DNA from: Fimbriimonadales bacterium
Lineage (GTDB): Bacteria > Armatimonadota > Fimbriimonadia > Fimbriimonadales > GBS-DC
Length of the DNA: 59,487 bases
Direction of reading: 5' to 3'
Assembly: GCA_026003075.1 (NCBI GenBank)
Contig: BPGO01000011.1
Span: 1 to 59,487, forward strand
Numbering within the stretch: the first letter of the stretch is position 1; each line of letters begins with the position of its first letter. Positions 42,878-52,620 of the stretch are shown in pieces. The notes beneath the pieces are model-generated. The model was not told where the DNA came from, did no database searches, and saw only the letters and a list, made by a program, of their open reading frames with translations. The position numbers were made by a program, and so were the translations under genes.

Positions 42878-44062
42878 ATGGACAAACGGAGACAGCGGGC
42901 GCGAGAAAAATTCCGCAAAATGCGGTTTGGTATGTTTATTCACTGGGGTATCTACTCGCTGCTGGAACGCGGCGAATGGGTGATGTTCCACGAGAAGATT
43001 CCCCTTTCCGAGTACAAGCCTCTCATGGAACGGTTTAATCCCTACCTGTTCAACGCGGATCAATGGGTTCAGCTTGCTAAAAGGGCAGGCATGCGATACA
43101 TCACTATCACCGCAAAACACCACGACGGGTTTTGCATGTACGATAGCGACTTAACGGACTACAAGATTACAAATACGCCGTTCAAGCGGGATGTGATGCG
43201 CGAATTGACCGATGCCTGTCGTAAAACAGGAATCGCGCTACTGTTCTACTACTCCCCCCTTGATTGGCAACACCCGGCTTACAAATCAGATTGGGAGACC
43301 TATACACGCTATTGGCACGGTCAGGTAATTGAATTAGTGAAAAAATACCGACCGTACGGGATTTGGTTGGACGGTTGTTGGGACAAGCCTGAAAAATTGG
43401 ACGAGACTTGGAAACTGACCGAGTTATATAAATCGCTGCGCGAAATTCAACCTGATCTGCTGATAGGTAATAACCACCATCAAGAGCCACTCCCAGACGA
43501 AGACATCCAAACTTACGAACAGGATCTGCCAGGTGAGAATACAGTGGGGTTCAACCCCATCCCACCTGCGGACAACGCCCTCATAGAAACATGTATGACC
43601 ATCAATAACAGTTGGGGCTACAATGCGAGGGACACTCACCATAAATCCACTACTCAACTCATTCGTATTCTTGCTTTGTGTGCGGGCAGAGACGCAAACC
43701 TGCTTCTCAATGTCGGACCTAAGCCCGATGGGACAATCCAAAAGGAACATCAAGATCGGTTGTTGGAAATGGGTGAATGGCTGAGAATTAATGGAGAGGC
43801 TATTTACGCTACGCGCGGGAAAGTATTCAGTGCTTCCGAATGGGGAACAGCAACACGCACGCCGAAACGGATCTACCTGCATGTATGGAACATCCCTCAC
43901 GAAAAGCAACTGAACATCCCTATGCCTCTGAAAGTGAGGTCAGTACGCTGGTTGGCTACAAAGAAACCTGTACCCCATCAGCAATCAGAAAACATGCTTA
44001 CCTTGAGCCTACCCGAACAACTCCCTGATGTGCGAAACAGTGTAATAATACTGGAGGTGTAA
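42878..44062 (+). CDS. alpha-L-fucosidase (GH29)
   Basis: The 394-residue enzyme has the GH29 start FGMFIHWGIYSLLERGEWVM, the H-rich ITAKHHDGFCMYDS, the nucleophile aspartate in YGIWLDGCWD, and NLLLNVGPKPDGTIQ. It releases alpha-L-fucose by retention. There is no signal peptide, so it acts in the cytoplasm on imported fucosides. It is 33 bp downstream of parB, perhaps in one message with parAB, with AGGAGAGGAG before the ATG. The isochorismatase-like gene follows after 1 bp. Confidence 0.92.
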   Translation: MDKRRQRAREKFRKMRFGMFIHWGIYSLLERGEWVMFHEKIPLSEYKPLMERFNPYLFNADQWVQLAKRAGMRYITITAKHHDGFCMYDSDLTDYKITNTPFKRDVMRELTDACRKTGIALLFYYSPLDWQHPAYKSDWETYTRYWHGQVIELVKKYRPYGIWLDGCWDKPEKLDETWKLTELYKSLREIQPDLLIGNNHHQEPLPDEDIQTYEQDLPGENTVGFNPIPPADNALIETCMTINNSWGYNARDTHHKSTTQLIRILALCAGRDANLLLNVGPKPDGTIQKEHQDRLLEMGEWLRINGEAIYATRGKVFSASEWGTATRTPKRIYLHVWNIPHEKQLNIPMPLKVRSVRWLATKKPVPHQQSENMLTLSLPEQLPDVRNSVIILEV

Positions 44063-44063
44063 T

Positions 44064-44756
44064 ATGGAACGCTCTGAAAAACTTCTTAGCCGAGAACAAT
44101 CAGTGCTGGTCGTCGTGGACCTTCAGGATACGCTTCTCAAAGCGATCAAGGTCGGAACGCATATTGCGGAGAACATCGCCTTACTTGTCCGTGTTGCCCA
44201 CAACTTGCAGATACCGATTCTCTGCACAACTCAGAACGCATCCAAACTCGGAGGAATTACGCCCATCCTTGCTACGGAACTGGAGCAATTTCCCTTTGTT
44301 GACAAACTCTGCTTTAGCTGCGTTGGCTCGGAAGACTTTATGAGAGAACTCCAGAAAACGGGTCGCACGCAAGTTCTTATAGCGGGTATAGAAGCGCATA
44401 TCTGCATCATGCAAACCGCTCTAGACCTCCTCAAGGCAGGCTACACCGTACATGTGCCCTACGATGCCGTGGCGAGCCGACAAAAGCGTGATTGGAAGTA
44501 CGCTCTGCTCAGAATGGCGCATAGTGGGGTTGTGGTGACCTCGATCGAGTCGGCGATTTATGAGTGGCTCTACGAAGCAGGGACAGAACAGTTTCGCTCT
44601 GTGTTGCCTTTACTCAAAGCGCGCGAAGAGCAACGGCTCAAAGCGGAAGAAGAGGAGGAAGAGGATGAGCCGGAAGGAAAGTCCGCCTCTGGAGAAGGAA
44701 ATAATCACGAGCAAGAGACACAAATCTCTACTTCCGAAAGAGACTCCGAAGAATGA
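44064..44756 (+). CDS. isochorismatase-like cysteine hydrolase
   Basis: The 230-residue protein has the Asp-Lys-Cys triad in VLVVVDLQD, FVDKLCFSCVG and GIEAHICIMQTAL, placing it in the isochorismatase/nicotinamidase superfamily, closest in pattern to YcaC-type hydrolases. The last 40 residues are an acidic, disordered tail (EEEEEEDEPEGKS onward) that overlaps the convergent proline dehydrogenase gene by 29 bp. The substrate is unknown. Confidence 0.85.
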   Translation: MERSEKLLSREQSVLVVVDLQDTLLKAIKVGTHIAENIALLVRVAHNLQIPILCTTQNASKLGGITPILATELEQFPFVDKLCFSCVGSEDFMRELQKTGRTQVLIAGIEAHICIMQTALDLLKAGYTVHVPYDAVASRQKRDWKYALLRMAHSGVVVTSIESAIYEWLYEAGTEQFRSVLPLLKAREEQRLKAEEEEEEDEPEGKSASGEGNNHEQETQISTSERDSEE

Positions 44757-45642
44757 AGTACAGATTCGCGGGGCGCTCAGCCAATCGGCGTGAGAAGTAG
44801 GGATACCACTGCTCGCCGTAGGGAACATAGATGAGCGTGCGATAACCTTCCGCGACCAACTGCTTCTGCAGTTCTCGGCTAATGCCGTAAAGCAGCTGGA
44901 ACTCAAATTGGGACTTATCCAAACCCAATTCCGCAGCATATCGCTGGGCATGCGCAATCAAGCGCACATCGTGGGTGGCGATGGCAGGCTCCTTACCCCG
45001 CTCAAGAAGTCGCTCCATCAGTATTTTGAATTGGCGATCTACGGATTTCTTATCGGGATAAGCAACCTCGCGCGGTTCAGCGTATGCACCCTTGACCAAA
45101 CGCACCCGCGCACCCATCTCAAGAAGACGCTCCAGATCGTCGGGAGTGCGATACAGATAACTTTGCAGAACAGTACCGGAGTTCGGATAATCGGGATACA
45201 TTTCGCAAAAGAGGTCTAAAATCTGCTGCGTGTGCTTGCTGCTTTCCATATCGATCCAGACAAAGTTATTCAATCGGCAAGCTGCATCCAGTACACGCGC
45301 CAAGTTTTTACGCGCGATCTCGGGACCTAAGTCCAGTCCCAACTGCGTCAACTTGATAGAAATGCAAGCGTTGACTCTGGTACGGTCAATATGTTCCAAG
45401 AGGGCAATATATTGACCTGCCGCATGCTCGGCGTCTTCGACACGCTGGGTGTCTTCGCCCAGGTAATCGAGGGCTACTAAAAATCCTTCCCGATTGAGCC
45501 GCTGGGCGATTTGGAGGGCTGTGTCAACATCTTCGCCCGCAATAAAACGCTTGATCAGCCCTTGCGTCAAGCGGCTGCGCTTGATCCAGTTTTTGAAGGC
45601 AGGCATCTCTGCCACTTTCAACACCAGTGTTCGGGAAAGCAT
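44728..45642 (-). CDS. proline dehydrogenase
   Basis: The 304-residue FAD enzyme has the PRODH barrel pattern: ACISIKLTQLGLDL, NFVWIDMESSKHTQ, GTVLQSYLYRTPDDL, VRLVKGAYAEP with the conserved Lys, and YIPYG-like YVPYGEQWYPYFSRRLAERP, which closes over proline. It oxidises proline to pyrroline-5-carboxylate and passes electrons to quinone. The length fits the single-domain form; no P5C dehydrogenase is near. It converges with the isochorismatase-like gene. Confidence 0.92.
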   Translation of the reverse strand: MLSRTLVLKVAEMPAFKNWIKRSRLTQGLIKRFIAGEDVDTALQIAQRLNREGFLVALDYLGEDTQRVEDAEHAAGQYIALLEHIDRTRVNACISIKLTQLGLDLGPEIARKNLARVLDAACRLNNFVWIDMESSKHTQQILDLFCEMYPDYPNSGTVLQSYLYRTPDDLERLLEMGARVRLVKGAYAEPREVAYPDKKSVDRQFKILMERLLERGKEPAIATHDVRLIAHAQRYAAELGLDKSQFEFQLLYGISRELQKQLVAEGYRTLIYVPYGEQWYPYFSRRLAERPANLYFILRSLFRK

Positions 45643-45667
45643 CGTCGCTTACCTCATTGACGGTGTC

Positions 45668-46015
45668 TCACTTTTTTGTCTTTACAGGAGTTTGCTCCCA
45701 CCAGTATTCAACGATATCGCGCTTCGGGTCAGGTTTCGGCATCTGTGAGGTGGTCTGTTTGTTCTTTTCCTCTTGCTTAGGCGTGGTGTTGGTTGCAGCT
45801 TGCGCAGATACGGATGCACGATTACGCTCTAATTGGGCTTTAATCTCAGCTTCAGTAGGAGTCGGAATCGCCTCCTGTTGTTCTGATTGCTGTTGTTGAG
45901 CGCGTTGCTCAGCGATCATGGGGGCAATATTCGTTTGCCATCCGTACCAGACCACGAATGCAACGAGAACGATAATCAAGCCTATCCACGCAATAGGTAT
46001 TCCTCTACGGCGCAT
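45668..46015 (-). CDS. small single-helix membrane protein
   Basis: The 115-residue protein has an N-terminal membrane helix (IAWIGLIIVLVAFVVWYGW), a Gln/Glu-rich coiled-coil-like stretch and a Lys-rich tail. No known family. A TATAAT box and GGGGAGGT ribosome site lie upstream on the minus strand. It stands divergent from the acylphosphatase gene and ends 25 bp before the proline dehydrogenase start. Confidence 0.72.
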   Translation of the reverse strand: MRRRGIPIAWIGLIIVLVAFVVWYGWQTNIAPMIAEQRAQQQQSEQQEAIPTPTEAEIKAQLERNRASVSAQAATNTTPKQEEKNKQTTSQMPKPDPKRDIVEYWWEQTPVKTKK

Positions 46016-46089
46016 GGTTTTACCTCCCCTGTATTATACCCTCTTACTTTGGGTATGCGTTCCCAGGATATTACGGTATAATTTTACAG

Positions 46090-46362
46090 ATGAAGCGCCT
46101 GACAGCGCAGATCTACGGTATTGTGCAGGGTGTCGGGTTTCGGGCGTTTGTGCTCTCGGAAGCACGCCGCTTAGGACTTTATGGTTATGTGCGAAACTGT
46201 GCTGATGGCTCTGTCAAGGTGGTTGCAGAGGGAGAGGAACCCCATTTACGAACTCTTATCGCCGCGTTACAACGTGGTCCGTACGGGGCGCGCGTAGACC
46301 AGGTTGAAGTAACTTTTTCCGAGGCAACAGGAGAGTTTCTGGGCTTTACTATTCGAAACTGA
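46090..46362 (+). CDS. acyP: acylphosphatase
   Basis: The 90-residue protein has the acylphosphatase signature GIVQGVGFRAFVLSEA with the catalytic Arg, then GYVRNCADGSVKVVAEG with the catalytic Asn, the complete ferredoxin-like fold. It hydrolyses carboxyl-phosphate bonds such as acetyl or carbamoyl phosphate. TATAAT (46077-46082) ends 7 nt before the ATG, a leaderless layout. Its stop overlaps the next ATG by 1 bp. Confidence 0.94.
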   Translation: MKRLTAQIYGIVQGVGFRAFVLSEARRLGLYGYVRNCADGSVKVVAEGEEPHLRTLIAALQRGPYGARVDQVEVTFSEATGEFLGFTIRN

Positions 46363-48359
46363 TGCGAGCGATTCTTATCAGTCTACTCTTGTTATGCACC
46401 GTCTCTGCTCTTGCCCAGCCGAAGCTGCTCTTGATTCTTGTACACGAGCCAATCGCGCCAGAGGCTTTTGTCGGAGCGATTCCCGCACAAATTGCCTGGG
46501 TCGTCTGGGAATGTGGCGAGAACGAGCCGTATCATCTTGCAACTGGTGCCAAGGTACGGAGTTCTCACAAGCAATTTGCAGCGATCGAGCTGAAACCCCC
46601 AGTGAATACCTCATCGAACCGCTCCCTATTGACCTTGAGACACGAGAAGCGCCGTACTGATCTGCCAAGCATAACTCTGGGTGCGCGCCTGATACAGGCA
46701 GGACAAAAAGGCATCTATCTTGCTACGCGCCAGTCGCCCGTGCCCAGCGCTTTTGCGATGATAGTAATGTCTAATGCGGGTCTTGCACCAGCACGGGTGT
46801 ATCCCGATATTGAAGCCTTGCGCCTTGATTTTTTCCAGATTAAGGCGGAATGGGCAGTGCTGGAAATGAGCCGCTGGAACTATAGCGCTTTGGAGCTGCT
46901 GCTGGCGGAGGGTGTGGAGGTGTGGGTCGTTGGGATACCGTCGCCCAAGGGACTTCATTTTACACGGACACGCCTTAGTGCTGTCGCTCGTTACGCCGCG
47001 CGAGAACCAAGGGGGTTGCTCACCTCGCCCTCCACACGCTGGAACGGGGTGATTCGGGAGGTTGACATTGCTCCAACCCTTTACCATGCCCTCACCGGGA
47101 ACCTCGCCGGTGGATGGACAGGCGCACCTGTGCTTGAAACACGCCAGTCCGACTGGCATCGCTACTGGAATGGCTGGCTCATCAGGCTCGCTCTTCAGGA
47201 GGCAACAGCACCTGCTGGCATCGGATGGCACGGCAACGCCCTACGACGCAGCGCAGAGTGGGCACTGGCAAAGGAACATCTCGTATCCGCGATCAATAGC
47301 GCTCTGCTCGTATTCTGCGGAGCATGGTTGAGCATAGGGATCGCTCTCTGGCGAACCCAACGATTACGCAAAGTATGGAGGCGTGTATTCGTCTCGGGAC
47401 TCGCAGTATTTTGCCTGATCCCTGCCGTCGCTATCTTGTATGCCTATTACCCCTTCGACTATTGGAGCGGTGAACTCTATCGCGACCTCATTTCGATCGG
47501 GAGTTGGCTGACCATGAGCTGGGCTGTGCTAAGCCTTCTCGCAGCTGGGTTAGCACGTTGGGGAAACGCCCCCCTGTGCTGTTGTGCGGCGATGGTCGCC
47601 CTCGTAGTAATTGGAGCAGACATTCTGATTGCAGGCGGCTACGGGGTCAAACGCTCCCTGCTGAGCGCAGGCATCACAGGGGATGGATCGGTATTTAGCG
47701 TCAATGAGTGGTTCTGGGGTTTTGGGCTGGCAATGGCGCTGCTTGCGCCTGCCAGCTGGCTGGAGAGCCGAGGACGCGCGCTGCTGGGCACGCGAGGGCA
47801 AACCGTGTTGGGGATGGCATATGGGCTTCTTTTGGGTTTGTTCGGCGCGCCGATGTTAGGAGCTGCTCTGGATGCTTGGATCCCTCTCATTCTCGCGTTC
47901 GGACTTGGAATCGGCATCTATACAGGCATACTGCGCTCCCCGATTAGGATGAGAAACGGTGTTTTCCTAATCCTTGCACTGCTGGCTCTCGGGGGCGCAT
48001 TTACGGGCTTAGCGGTCGTGTTTGACGCCACGCAGCCTTGGACGCGCCAAGCAGGTTGGGCACGGAACTGGCAAACCGCGTTAGGGTGGCGATTCGCTCC
48101 AGTAGAAATTGCGCTCGTGGCTGGTGTGGCAGCGACCGTGTTTTACGCGTTACGACCCAAGTTATTAGGATTGCGCCGCACCTTGGTGTTGAACTCCGCG
48201 CTGGGGGAATGCCTCATTGTGGCGGTGACTGTGCTGCTACTCGGCAAAACGGTTGCATCCGCGGTGATCCTCGTCCTTAGTCTACTGTTTACGCTTGAAT
48301 ACCTTATCGGCGGTAAGGAGTGGGGTTATGCCTACGAAGGCAACGGCGTCGCCCACTGA
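46362..48359 (+). CDS. polytopic membrane protein with phosphodiesterase-like exterior domain
   Basis: The 665-residue protein has a signal sequence, an external domain of about 270 residues and about ten membrane helices. The end of the external part (VDIAPTLYHALTG) is the kind of motif found at the C-terminus of alkaline-phosphatase-superfamily domains, but the expected metal-binding motifs are not clear, so it may be inactive. The layout recalls large envelope glycan proteins. It follows acyP without a gap and precedes the VKOR-DsbA gene. Confidence 0.7.
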   Translation: MRAILISLLLLCTVSALAQPKLLLILVHEPIAPEAFVGAIPAQIAWVVWECGENEPYHLATGAKVRSSHKQFAAIELKPPVNTSSNRSLLTLRHEKRRTDLPSITLGARLIQAGQKGIYLATRQSPVPSAFAMIVMSNAGLAPARVYPDIEALRLDFFQIKAEWAVLEMSRWNYSALELLLAEGVEVWVVGIPSPKGLHFTRTRLSAVARYAAREPRGLLTSPSTRWNGVIREVDIAPTLYHALTGNLAGGWTGAPVLETRQSDWHRYWNGWLIRLALQEATAPAGIGWHGNALRRSAEWALAKEHLVSAINSALLVFCGAWLSIGIALWRTQRLRKVWRRVFVSGLAVFCLIPAVAILYAYYPFDYWSGELYRDLISIGSWLTMSWAVLSLLAAGLARWGNAPLCCCAAMVALVVIGADILIAGGYGVKRSLLSAGITGDGSVFSVNEWFWGFGLAMALLAPASWLESRGRALLGTRGQTVLGMAYGLLLGLFGAPMLGAALDAWIPLILAFGLGIGIYTGILRSPIRMRNGVFLILALLALGGAFTGLAVVFDATQPWTRQAGWARNWQTALGWRFAPVEIALVAGVAATVFYALRPKLLGLRRTLVLNSALGECLIVAVTVLLLGKTVASAVILVLSLLFTLEYLIGGKEWGYAYEGNGVAH

Positions 48360-48392
48360 AGGGGTATACTTTTTGTTTGGAGGTTCGCGCTT

Positions 48393-49541
48393 ATGAACGC
48401 CATCATCCAGAATCGTTTGATTATTCTGTTCGCTTCAATCGGCATGGTGATTTCCGCTCTTTTGTGGATTTCGCATTCAGCGAACTTCGCACTTCCCTGC
48501 ACAGGGGGCGGCTGCGACGAGGTGGCTCGTTCGACGTATTCGCGCATCGTCGGCATTCCTGTTGCGGCACTGGGCTTTGGCTACTTTGGCGTGGTACTGG
48601 TGCTGGCGCTGTCGCGGTTGCAATATCCCGAGCAGTGGCGCCACTACGGCAAACTTTTGGCAGGGCTGAGTACACTGGGAGTGTTCGCTTTCGCCTACTT
48701 TACTTACATCCAACTTTTCGTATTAAACCTGTACGCGAAGGGTTCACCATGTTGGTGGTGTTTGGGAGCGGCAGGGTCTAATCTGATTGTATGGATTCTC
48801 TCGCTGATAGGGCTGCGCGGTGCTCCCTCGGCAACAGGCATGCTCACGCGGGAGCTGCTCCAGTCCATCGCGGTTTCGCTGCTTCTCATCGTGGCGGGGT
48901 TGGCTTACGGCGGCTGGCAGTGGAGCAAAGCCACAACCGCCCAAACAGTCAAGACCGATAACGAAAAGTTGACTCTGCTGTATCTGGATGGGCAAGGTTG
49001 GCGCAAAGGCAACGAGAACGCCCCACTGGTAATTGTGGAGTTTTCCGACTTCCAGTGCCCCGCCTGCAAACAAGCGTACGAACTCTTAGAGAAACAAATC
49101 CTGCCCCAGCTGGGCGACAAGGTTCTATTCGTCTTTCGGCACTACCCCCTTATCAACATCCACCCGATGGCATGGATGGCTGCATCTGCGGCGGAAGAGG
49201 CAGGCAAACAGGGCAAGTTCTGGGAGATGTATGCCGCCCTGTTTGAGAGCCAGCAGGAACTTACCCCCGCGCGCATCGAAAAGATTGCCCAAGAACTCGG
49301 GCTGGACAGCAAAAAGGTACGCGAAGCGGTGGATAATCAGGACATCCACTTCAAGACCGTCTATCGAGATTTCGAACAGGGCAGTAAACTGGGCGTTAGC
49401 TCTACACCAACTTTTATTGTGGTGTACGAAGGCGAAATGCACATCGCGCGGGGTATGGGCGCACTGATGAACACACTCAATACCAACCCGAAAATTCAAC
49501 ACTATCTTGGCAAACAGATTGAGGTACAGTTGAGTCAATAA
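48393..49541 (+). CDS. VKOR-DsbA fusion disulfide-forming enzyme
   Basis: The 382-residue protein joins two modules. Residues 1-185 form a VKOR four-helix domain with CTGGGCDEV and the quinone-side CWWC in GSPCWWCLGA. Residues 190-382 form a DsbA-like thioredoxin domain with FSDFQCPACKQAYE (CPAC) and the cis-Pro in SSTPTFIVVYEG. It oxidises cysteines in exported proteins and passes electrons to quinone, useful for the Cys-rich surface proteins here. A GGAGG site precedes ATG, with GGTATACT upstream at 48363-48370. Confidence 0.95.
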   Translation: MNAIIQNRLIILFASIGMVISALLWISHSANFALPCTGGGCDEVARSTYSRIVGIPVAALGFGYFGVVLVLALSRLQYPEQWRHYGKLLAGLSTLGVFAFAYFTYIQLFVLNLYAKGSPCWWCLGAAGSNLIVWILSLIGLRGAPSATGMLTRELLQSIAVSLLLIVAGLAYGGWQWSKATTAQTVKTDNEKLTLLYLDGQGWRKGNENAPLVIVEFSDFQCPACKQAYELLEKQILPQLGDKVLFVFRHYPLINIHPMAWMAASAAEEAGKQGKFWEMYAALFESQQELTPARIEKIAQELGLDSKKVREAVDNQDIHFKTVYRDFEQGSKLGVSSTPTFIVVYEGEMHIARGMGALMNTLNTNPKIQHYLGKQIEVQLSQ

Positions 49542-50806
49542 TGGAACTCAAATATCGTGCATTAGAGGGCATGAATGATGTGCTGCCAGAGCAAAGTACG
49601 CTCTGGCACTCTGTGGAGTCGCGCTGGCGCGAACACTGTCGCCGGTACGGCTATGGCGAAATCCGCACGCCGATCCTGGAGACGGCAGAGCTCTTTGAAC
49701 GCACCGTCGGCGAGACCAGCGATATCGTCTCCAAAGAGATGTATGTGTTCCAGCGTGGCGAGGAGCGCTACGCCCTAAAGCCTGAGGGCACTGCGCCCGT
49801 GGTGCGCGCCTATTTGGAACATGGGCTTTATGCGGCGGGAAGCGTCCAGAAGCTGTATTACATCACGCCGTTCTTCCGGGGCGAGCGACCGCAGAAGGGG
49901 CGCTATCGGCAGGCACATCAGTTCGGCGCAGAGATTTTTGGCGCCGCGCACCCGCTTGCCGACGCGGAACTGTTGTATATGGTGATGGACTTTTTCCAGT
50001 CGCTGGGCGTGCCTGCAGACGCGCTGGAGTTGCGGGTGAACACCATCGGCTGCCCAGAATGTCGCCCTGCCTATCGTGAAGCGGTACGCAATTGGGGGCG
50101 CGACAACTACGCACGCCTCTGCAAAAACTGCCAAGCGCGCCTGGAACGCAATCCGCTACGCATTCTGGACTGTAAAGAGTGCGTGGAAATTACCACCGAC
50201 GCCCCAACGATCGACCCGTATCTCTGCGACACCTGTCGGACGCACTTCGAGAGTCTACAGAGCCTACTCAAAACGCTTGAAGTGCCCTATGTACGTTCGC
50301 ATCGGCTGGTGCGGGGATTGGATTACTATACGCGCACCACTTTTGAGGTCGTTGCGGAGCATGGGTTGGGCTCGCAAAACGCTCTCTGTGGAGGGGGGCG
50401 GTACGATGGCTTAGTAGAGGAACTCGGGGGTCCTCCGACGCCCGCGCTGGGAGTCGGCATCGGTGTTGAGCGGACTCTGTTGGTGCTACAGGCGCTGAAG
50501 GCGCCGCTCCCTCAACCTGCGCCGATAGATGCCTTTGTGGTCGCGTTTGGGGATGCTGCGCGTCCCGTTGCCCTCCAGACAGCGATCCAACTGCGTCATG
50601 CGGGGATTGCTACCGATTTGGACCTTGAGGGACGCAGCCCCAAGGCGCAAATGCGACTCGCGAACCGCAGCGGCGCCCGCTACGCTATCCTCTTGGGTGA
50701 CTCGGAGCTCCAACAGGGTACCGCGAGCGTCAAAAATCTACAAACACACGAACAGACAACCGTGTGCCAAACGGAACTTGCTGAATGGATCAAAAGCCGC
50801 CTGTAG
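49541..50806 (+). CDS. hisS: histidyl-tRNA synthetase
   Basis: The 421-residue class II synthetase has motif 1 (GMNDVLPEQSTLWHSVE), the motif 2 loop RYALKPEGTAPVVRAYLEHG, the histidine site LVRGLDYYTRTTFEV, GGGRYDGLVEELGG, motif 3 ALGVGIGVERTLL, and the C-terminal anticodon domain. It charges tRNA-His. A CxxC-type insert (CKNC and CDTC around 205-240) is visible. The ATG overlaps the end of the previous stop by 1 bp. Confidence 0.97.
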   Translation: MELKYRALEGMNDVLPEQSTLWHSVESRWREHCRRYGYGEIRTPILETAELFERTVGETSDIVSKEMYVFQRGEERYALKPEGTAPVVRAYLEHGLYAAGSVQKLYYITPFFRGERPQKGRYRQAHQFGAEIFGAAHPLADAELLYMVMDFFQSLGVPADALELRVNTIGCPECRPAYREAVRNWGRDNYARLCKNCQARLERNPLRILDCKECVEITTDAPTIDPYLCDTCRTHFESLQSLLKTLEVPYVRSHRLVRGLDYYTRTTFEVVAEHGLGSQNALCGGGRYDGLVEELGGPPTPALGVGIGVERTLLVLQALKAPLPQPAPIDAFVVAFGDAARPVALQTAIQLRHAGIATDLDLEGRSPKAQMRLANRSGARYAILLGDSELQQGTASVKNLQTHEQTTVCQTELAEWIKSRL

Positions 50807-51558
50807 ATGCCCTGGAATCGCGCGATGTGGAATATTTTAAGCGAGGCGCGTGGGAGAACCCGCGCTTCTGGAACCGCCTCGGCGGACAACCAGAACTGCG
50901 CGGCAAAAAGGTATTAGACCTTGGATGTGGGCACGGCAGCTTGTGCATCGACATGGCGAAAGCAGGGGCGACACGAGTGGTCGGAATCGACCTCAACGAA
51001 CGGCTCATCCGATTTGCCCAGCAGAACCTGCAACAGAACTATCCCGAGCTCGCCGACCGCGTGGAATTCCACTGTATCGACATCGCCTCCTTGAACGAGA
51101 GCGATTTTGACCTGATGACCAGTAAGGACACCTTTGAGCATGTGATGGACTTGCCCAAGGTGCTTTCCGAAATGCGTACACGCCTCAAATCGGGGGGGCG
51201 TCTCTACGCGGCAATTGGGCCCCTTTGGAACAGCCCTTTCGGAGATCACGACACCCTCAAACGGCTCATCGGAGTCAATCTGCCGTGGGCACACCTGATT
51301 GTACCTGACCAAATTGTCCTCAACGCTACCGCAAAGCGCATGGGGCAGCCGCTGCAATCCTATCGGGATTTGGGGATGAACATGCTGGCGTTCCGAGACT
51401 ACAGACGAATTATCTACAGCTCGGGCTTCGAGGTGGAGTTTTTCCAGCCGAATTGCAGCAAACATCCCGTGGTGCGCCTATTCAGCCTGCTGCGTCATTT
51501 ACCCATCGTTGGGGACTATTTCGTGAACAATCTGTACTGTATCCTGCGGAAACCTTAA
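50785..51558 (+). CDS. class I SAM-dependent methyltransferase
   Basis: The 257-residue protein has the SAM-binding motif VLDLGCGHGSLCIDMAKAG, then GIDLNERLIRFA and MTSKDTFEHVMDLPKVLSEM, the UbiG/Methyltransf_11 pattern, and a C-terminal part like sugar or lipid methyltransferases. It overlaps the hisS end by 22 bp, with an in-frame ATG 21 bp later as alternative. The substrate is unknown; ubiquinone is unlikely in a futalosine-menaquinone organism. Confidence 0.88.
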   Translation: MDQKPPVDALESRDVEYFKRGAWENPRFWNRLGGQPELRGKKVLDLGCGHGSLCIDMAKAGATRVVGIDLNERLIRFAQQNLQQNYPELADRVEFHCIDIASLNESDFDLMTSKDTFEHVMDLPKVLSEMRTRLKSGGRLYAAIGPLWNSPFGDHDTLKRLIGVNLPWAHLIVPDQIVLNATAKRMGQPLQSYRDLGMNMLAFRDYRRIIYSSGFEVEFFQPNCSKHPVVRLFSLLRHLPIVGDYFVNNLYCILRKP

Positions 51559-51632
51559 GCCGAGCGATTATATAGAGGTCAAACCCGCAACCTCATCAGG
51601 GCTTTTAACATTTTCTTAAAACTCGGAAAGGG

Positions 51633-51638
51633 TATAAT
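51633..51638 (+). promoter_or_regulatory. -10 box of the pilin-like gene
   Basis: GGTATAAT with TATAAT at 51633-51638 lies 27 nt before ATG 51665, with an AGGAGG ribosome site between. A weak TTTTCTT-rich -35 region lies about 17 nt upstream. Confidence 0.65.
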
Positions 51639-51664
51639 AAGAGTGCAGGAGGTTCATTCAAACT

Positions 51665-52546
51665 ATGCGACGGCTCGGCTTTACGCTGATTGAACTTCTG
51701 GTTGTGATTGCGATTATCGCGATCCTCGCGGCGATCCTGTTTCCTGTGTTTGCTCAGGCACGCGAGAAAGCACGCCAGACATCGTGTTTAAATAACTGCA
51801 AGCAGATAGGACTGGGCATAATGATGTACTTGAACGACTGGGATGAGACCTTCCCGCGCAACGACGATTGTATTGCGCCCAATCGTATCCCGTACCAGCC
51901 GAACGCCACGGGCTGCAGCGGTCCCACCTATGGGCAGCGTGTCAACCACTACAAGTGGCAATATTGGATTTACCCGTATGTGAAGAATATCCAAATCTTC
52001 TTCTGTCCCAGTCGTAACTTCGACCGCACCGCTTGGGAGCAGAATGCCGAAATCTTTGATGGCGGCTATTCGCTTGCGCTCCATATCACGGGTGCGCTGA
52101 ATACCTGGAACCGCACCGGCGCGAACCAGCAAATCCGAAATTCATTCCTCGGCGGTACGATGGCAGGGGTGCAGCGCCCTGCGGAGACGATGATCCTCAT
52201 GGAAGACCGCTTCCCCGGCGTGCGCCACTATGTGTTCGGGCCGCAGCCTATACAGACTATTTACCCGATGGCACACCGCCACCTGTGGGAAGCGTGGTTC
52301 TATAATGGCGGATCGAACAACCCCGTGAATAAGAAAAACGCTCCCCACAACGAGGGGTTGATTATCGTCTATGTCGATGGGCACGCCAAGTGGATGCAAG
52401 TGCGCGAGTTCCTCGCGAAGTCGCCCACGGCACAACAATACACCCCCAGCCCCTTGAGCGCGTTCCCTGGGGGCATGGCATGGACGATTAACCCGCAACC
52501 CACATGGACAGGCGATTGGCCTCTGTGGGGGCTGTACGGCAACTAA
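51665..52546 (+). CDS. H-X9-DG / DUF1559 prepilin-like protein
   Basis: The 293-residue protein begins [17 protein letters not shown], the prepilin signal (Gly5 before Phe), followed by [20 protein letters not shown], Cys-rich middle segments, and [16 protein letters not shown], the family DGH motif. It is a paralogue of the proteins at 32558 and 55339. The signal-helix region is close at the DNA level too. A strong terminator follows, so it forms its own transcription unit. Export depends on the prepilin peptidase, absent here. Confidence 0.92.
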   Translation: MRRLGFTLIELLVVIAIIAILAAILFPVFAQAREKARQTSCLNNCKQIGLGIMMYLNDWDETFPRNDDCIAPNRIPYQPNATGCSGPTYGQRVNHYKWQYWIYPYVKNIQIFFCPSRNFDRTAWEQNAEIFDGGYSLALHITGALNTWNRTGANQQIRNSFLGGTMAGVQRPAETMILMEDRFPGVRHYVFGPQPIQTIYPMAHRHLWEAWFYNGGSNNPVNKKNAPHNEGLIIVYVDGHAKWMQVREFLAKSPTAQQYTPSPLSAFPGGMAWTINPQPTWTGDWPLWGLYGN

Positions 52547-52571
52547 AATTACACTGTGAGCCGTTTCTCGG

Positions 52572-52602
52572 CGCCCCTTCCTGCAGGAAGGGGCGTTTTG
52601 TT
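52572..52602 (+). terminator. strong intrinsic terminator
   Basis: Perfect 10-bp arms CGCCCCTTCC (52572-52581) and GGAAGGGGCG (52586-52595) with a 4-nt loop, then TTTTGTT. It ends the pilin-like transcription unit 26 bp after the stop. Confidence 0.92.
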
Positions 52603-52620
52603 ATGGAACATACCTGTTGG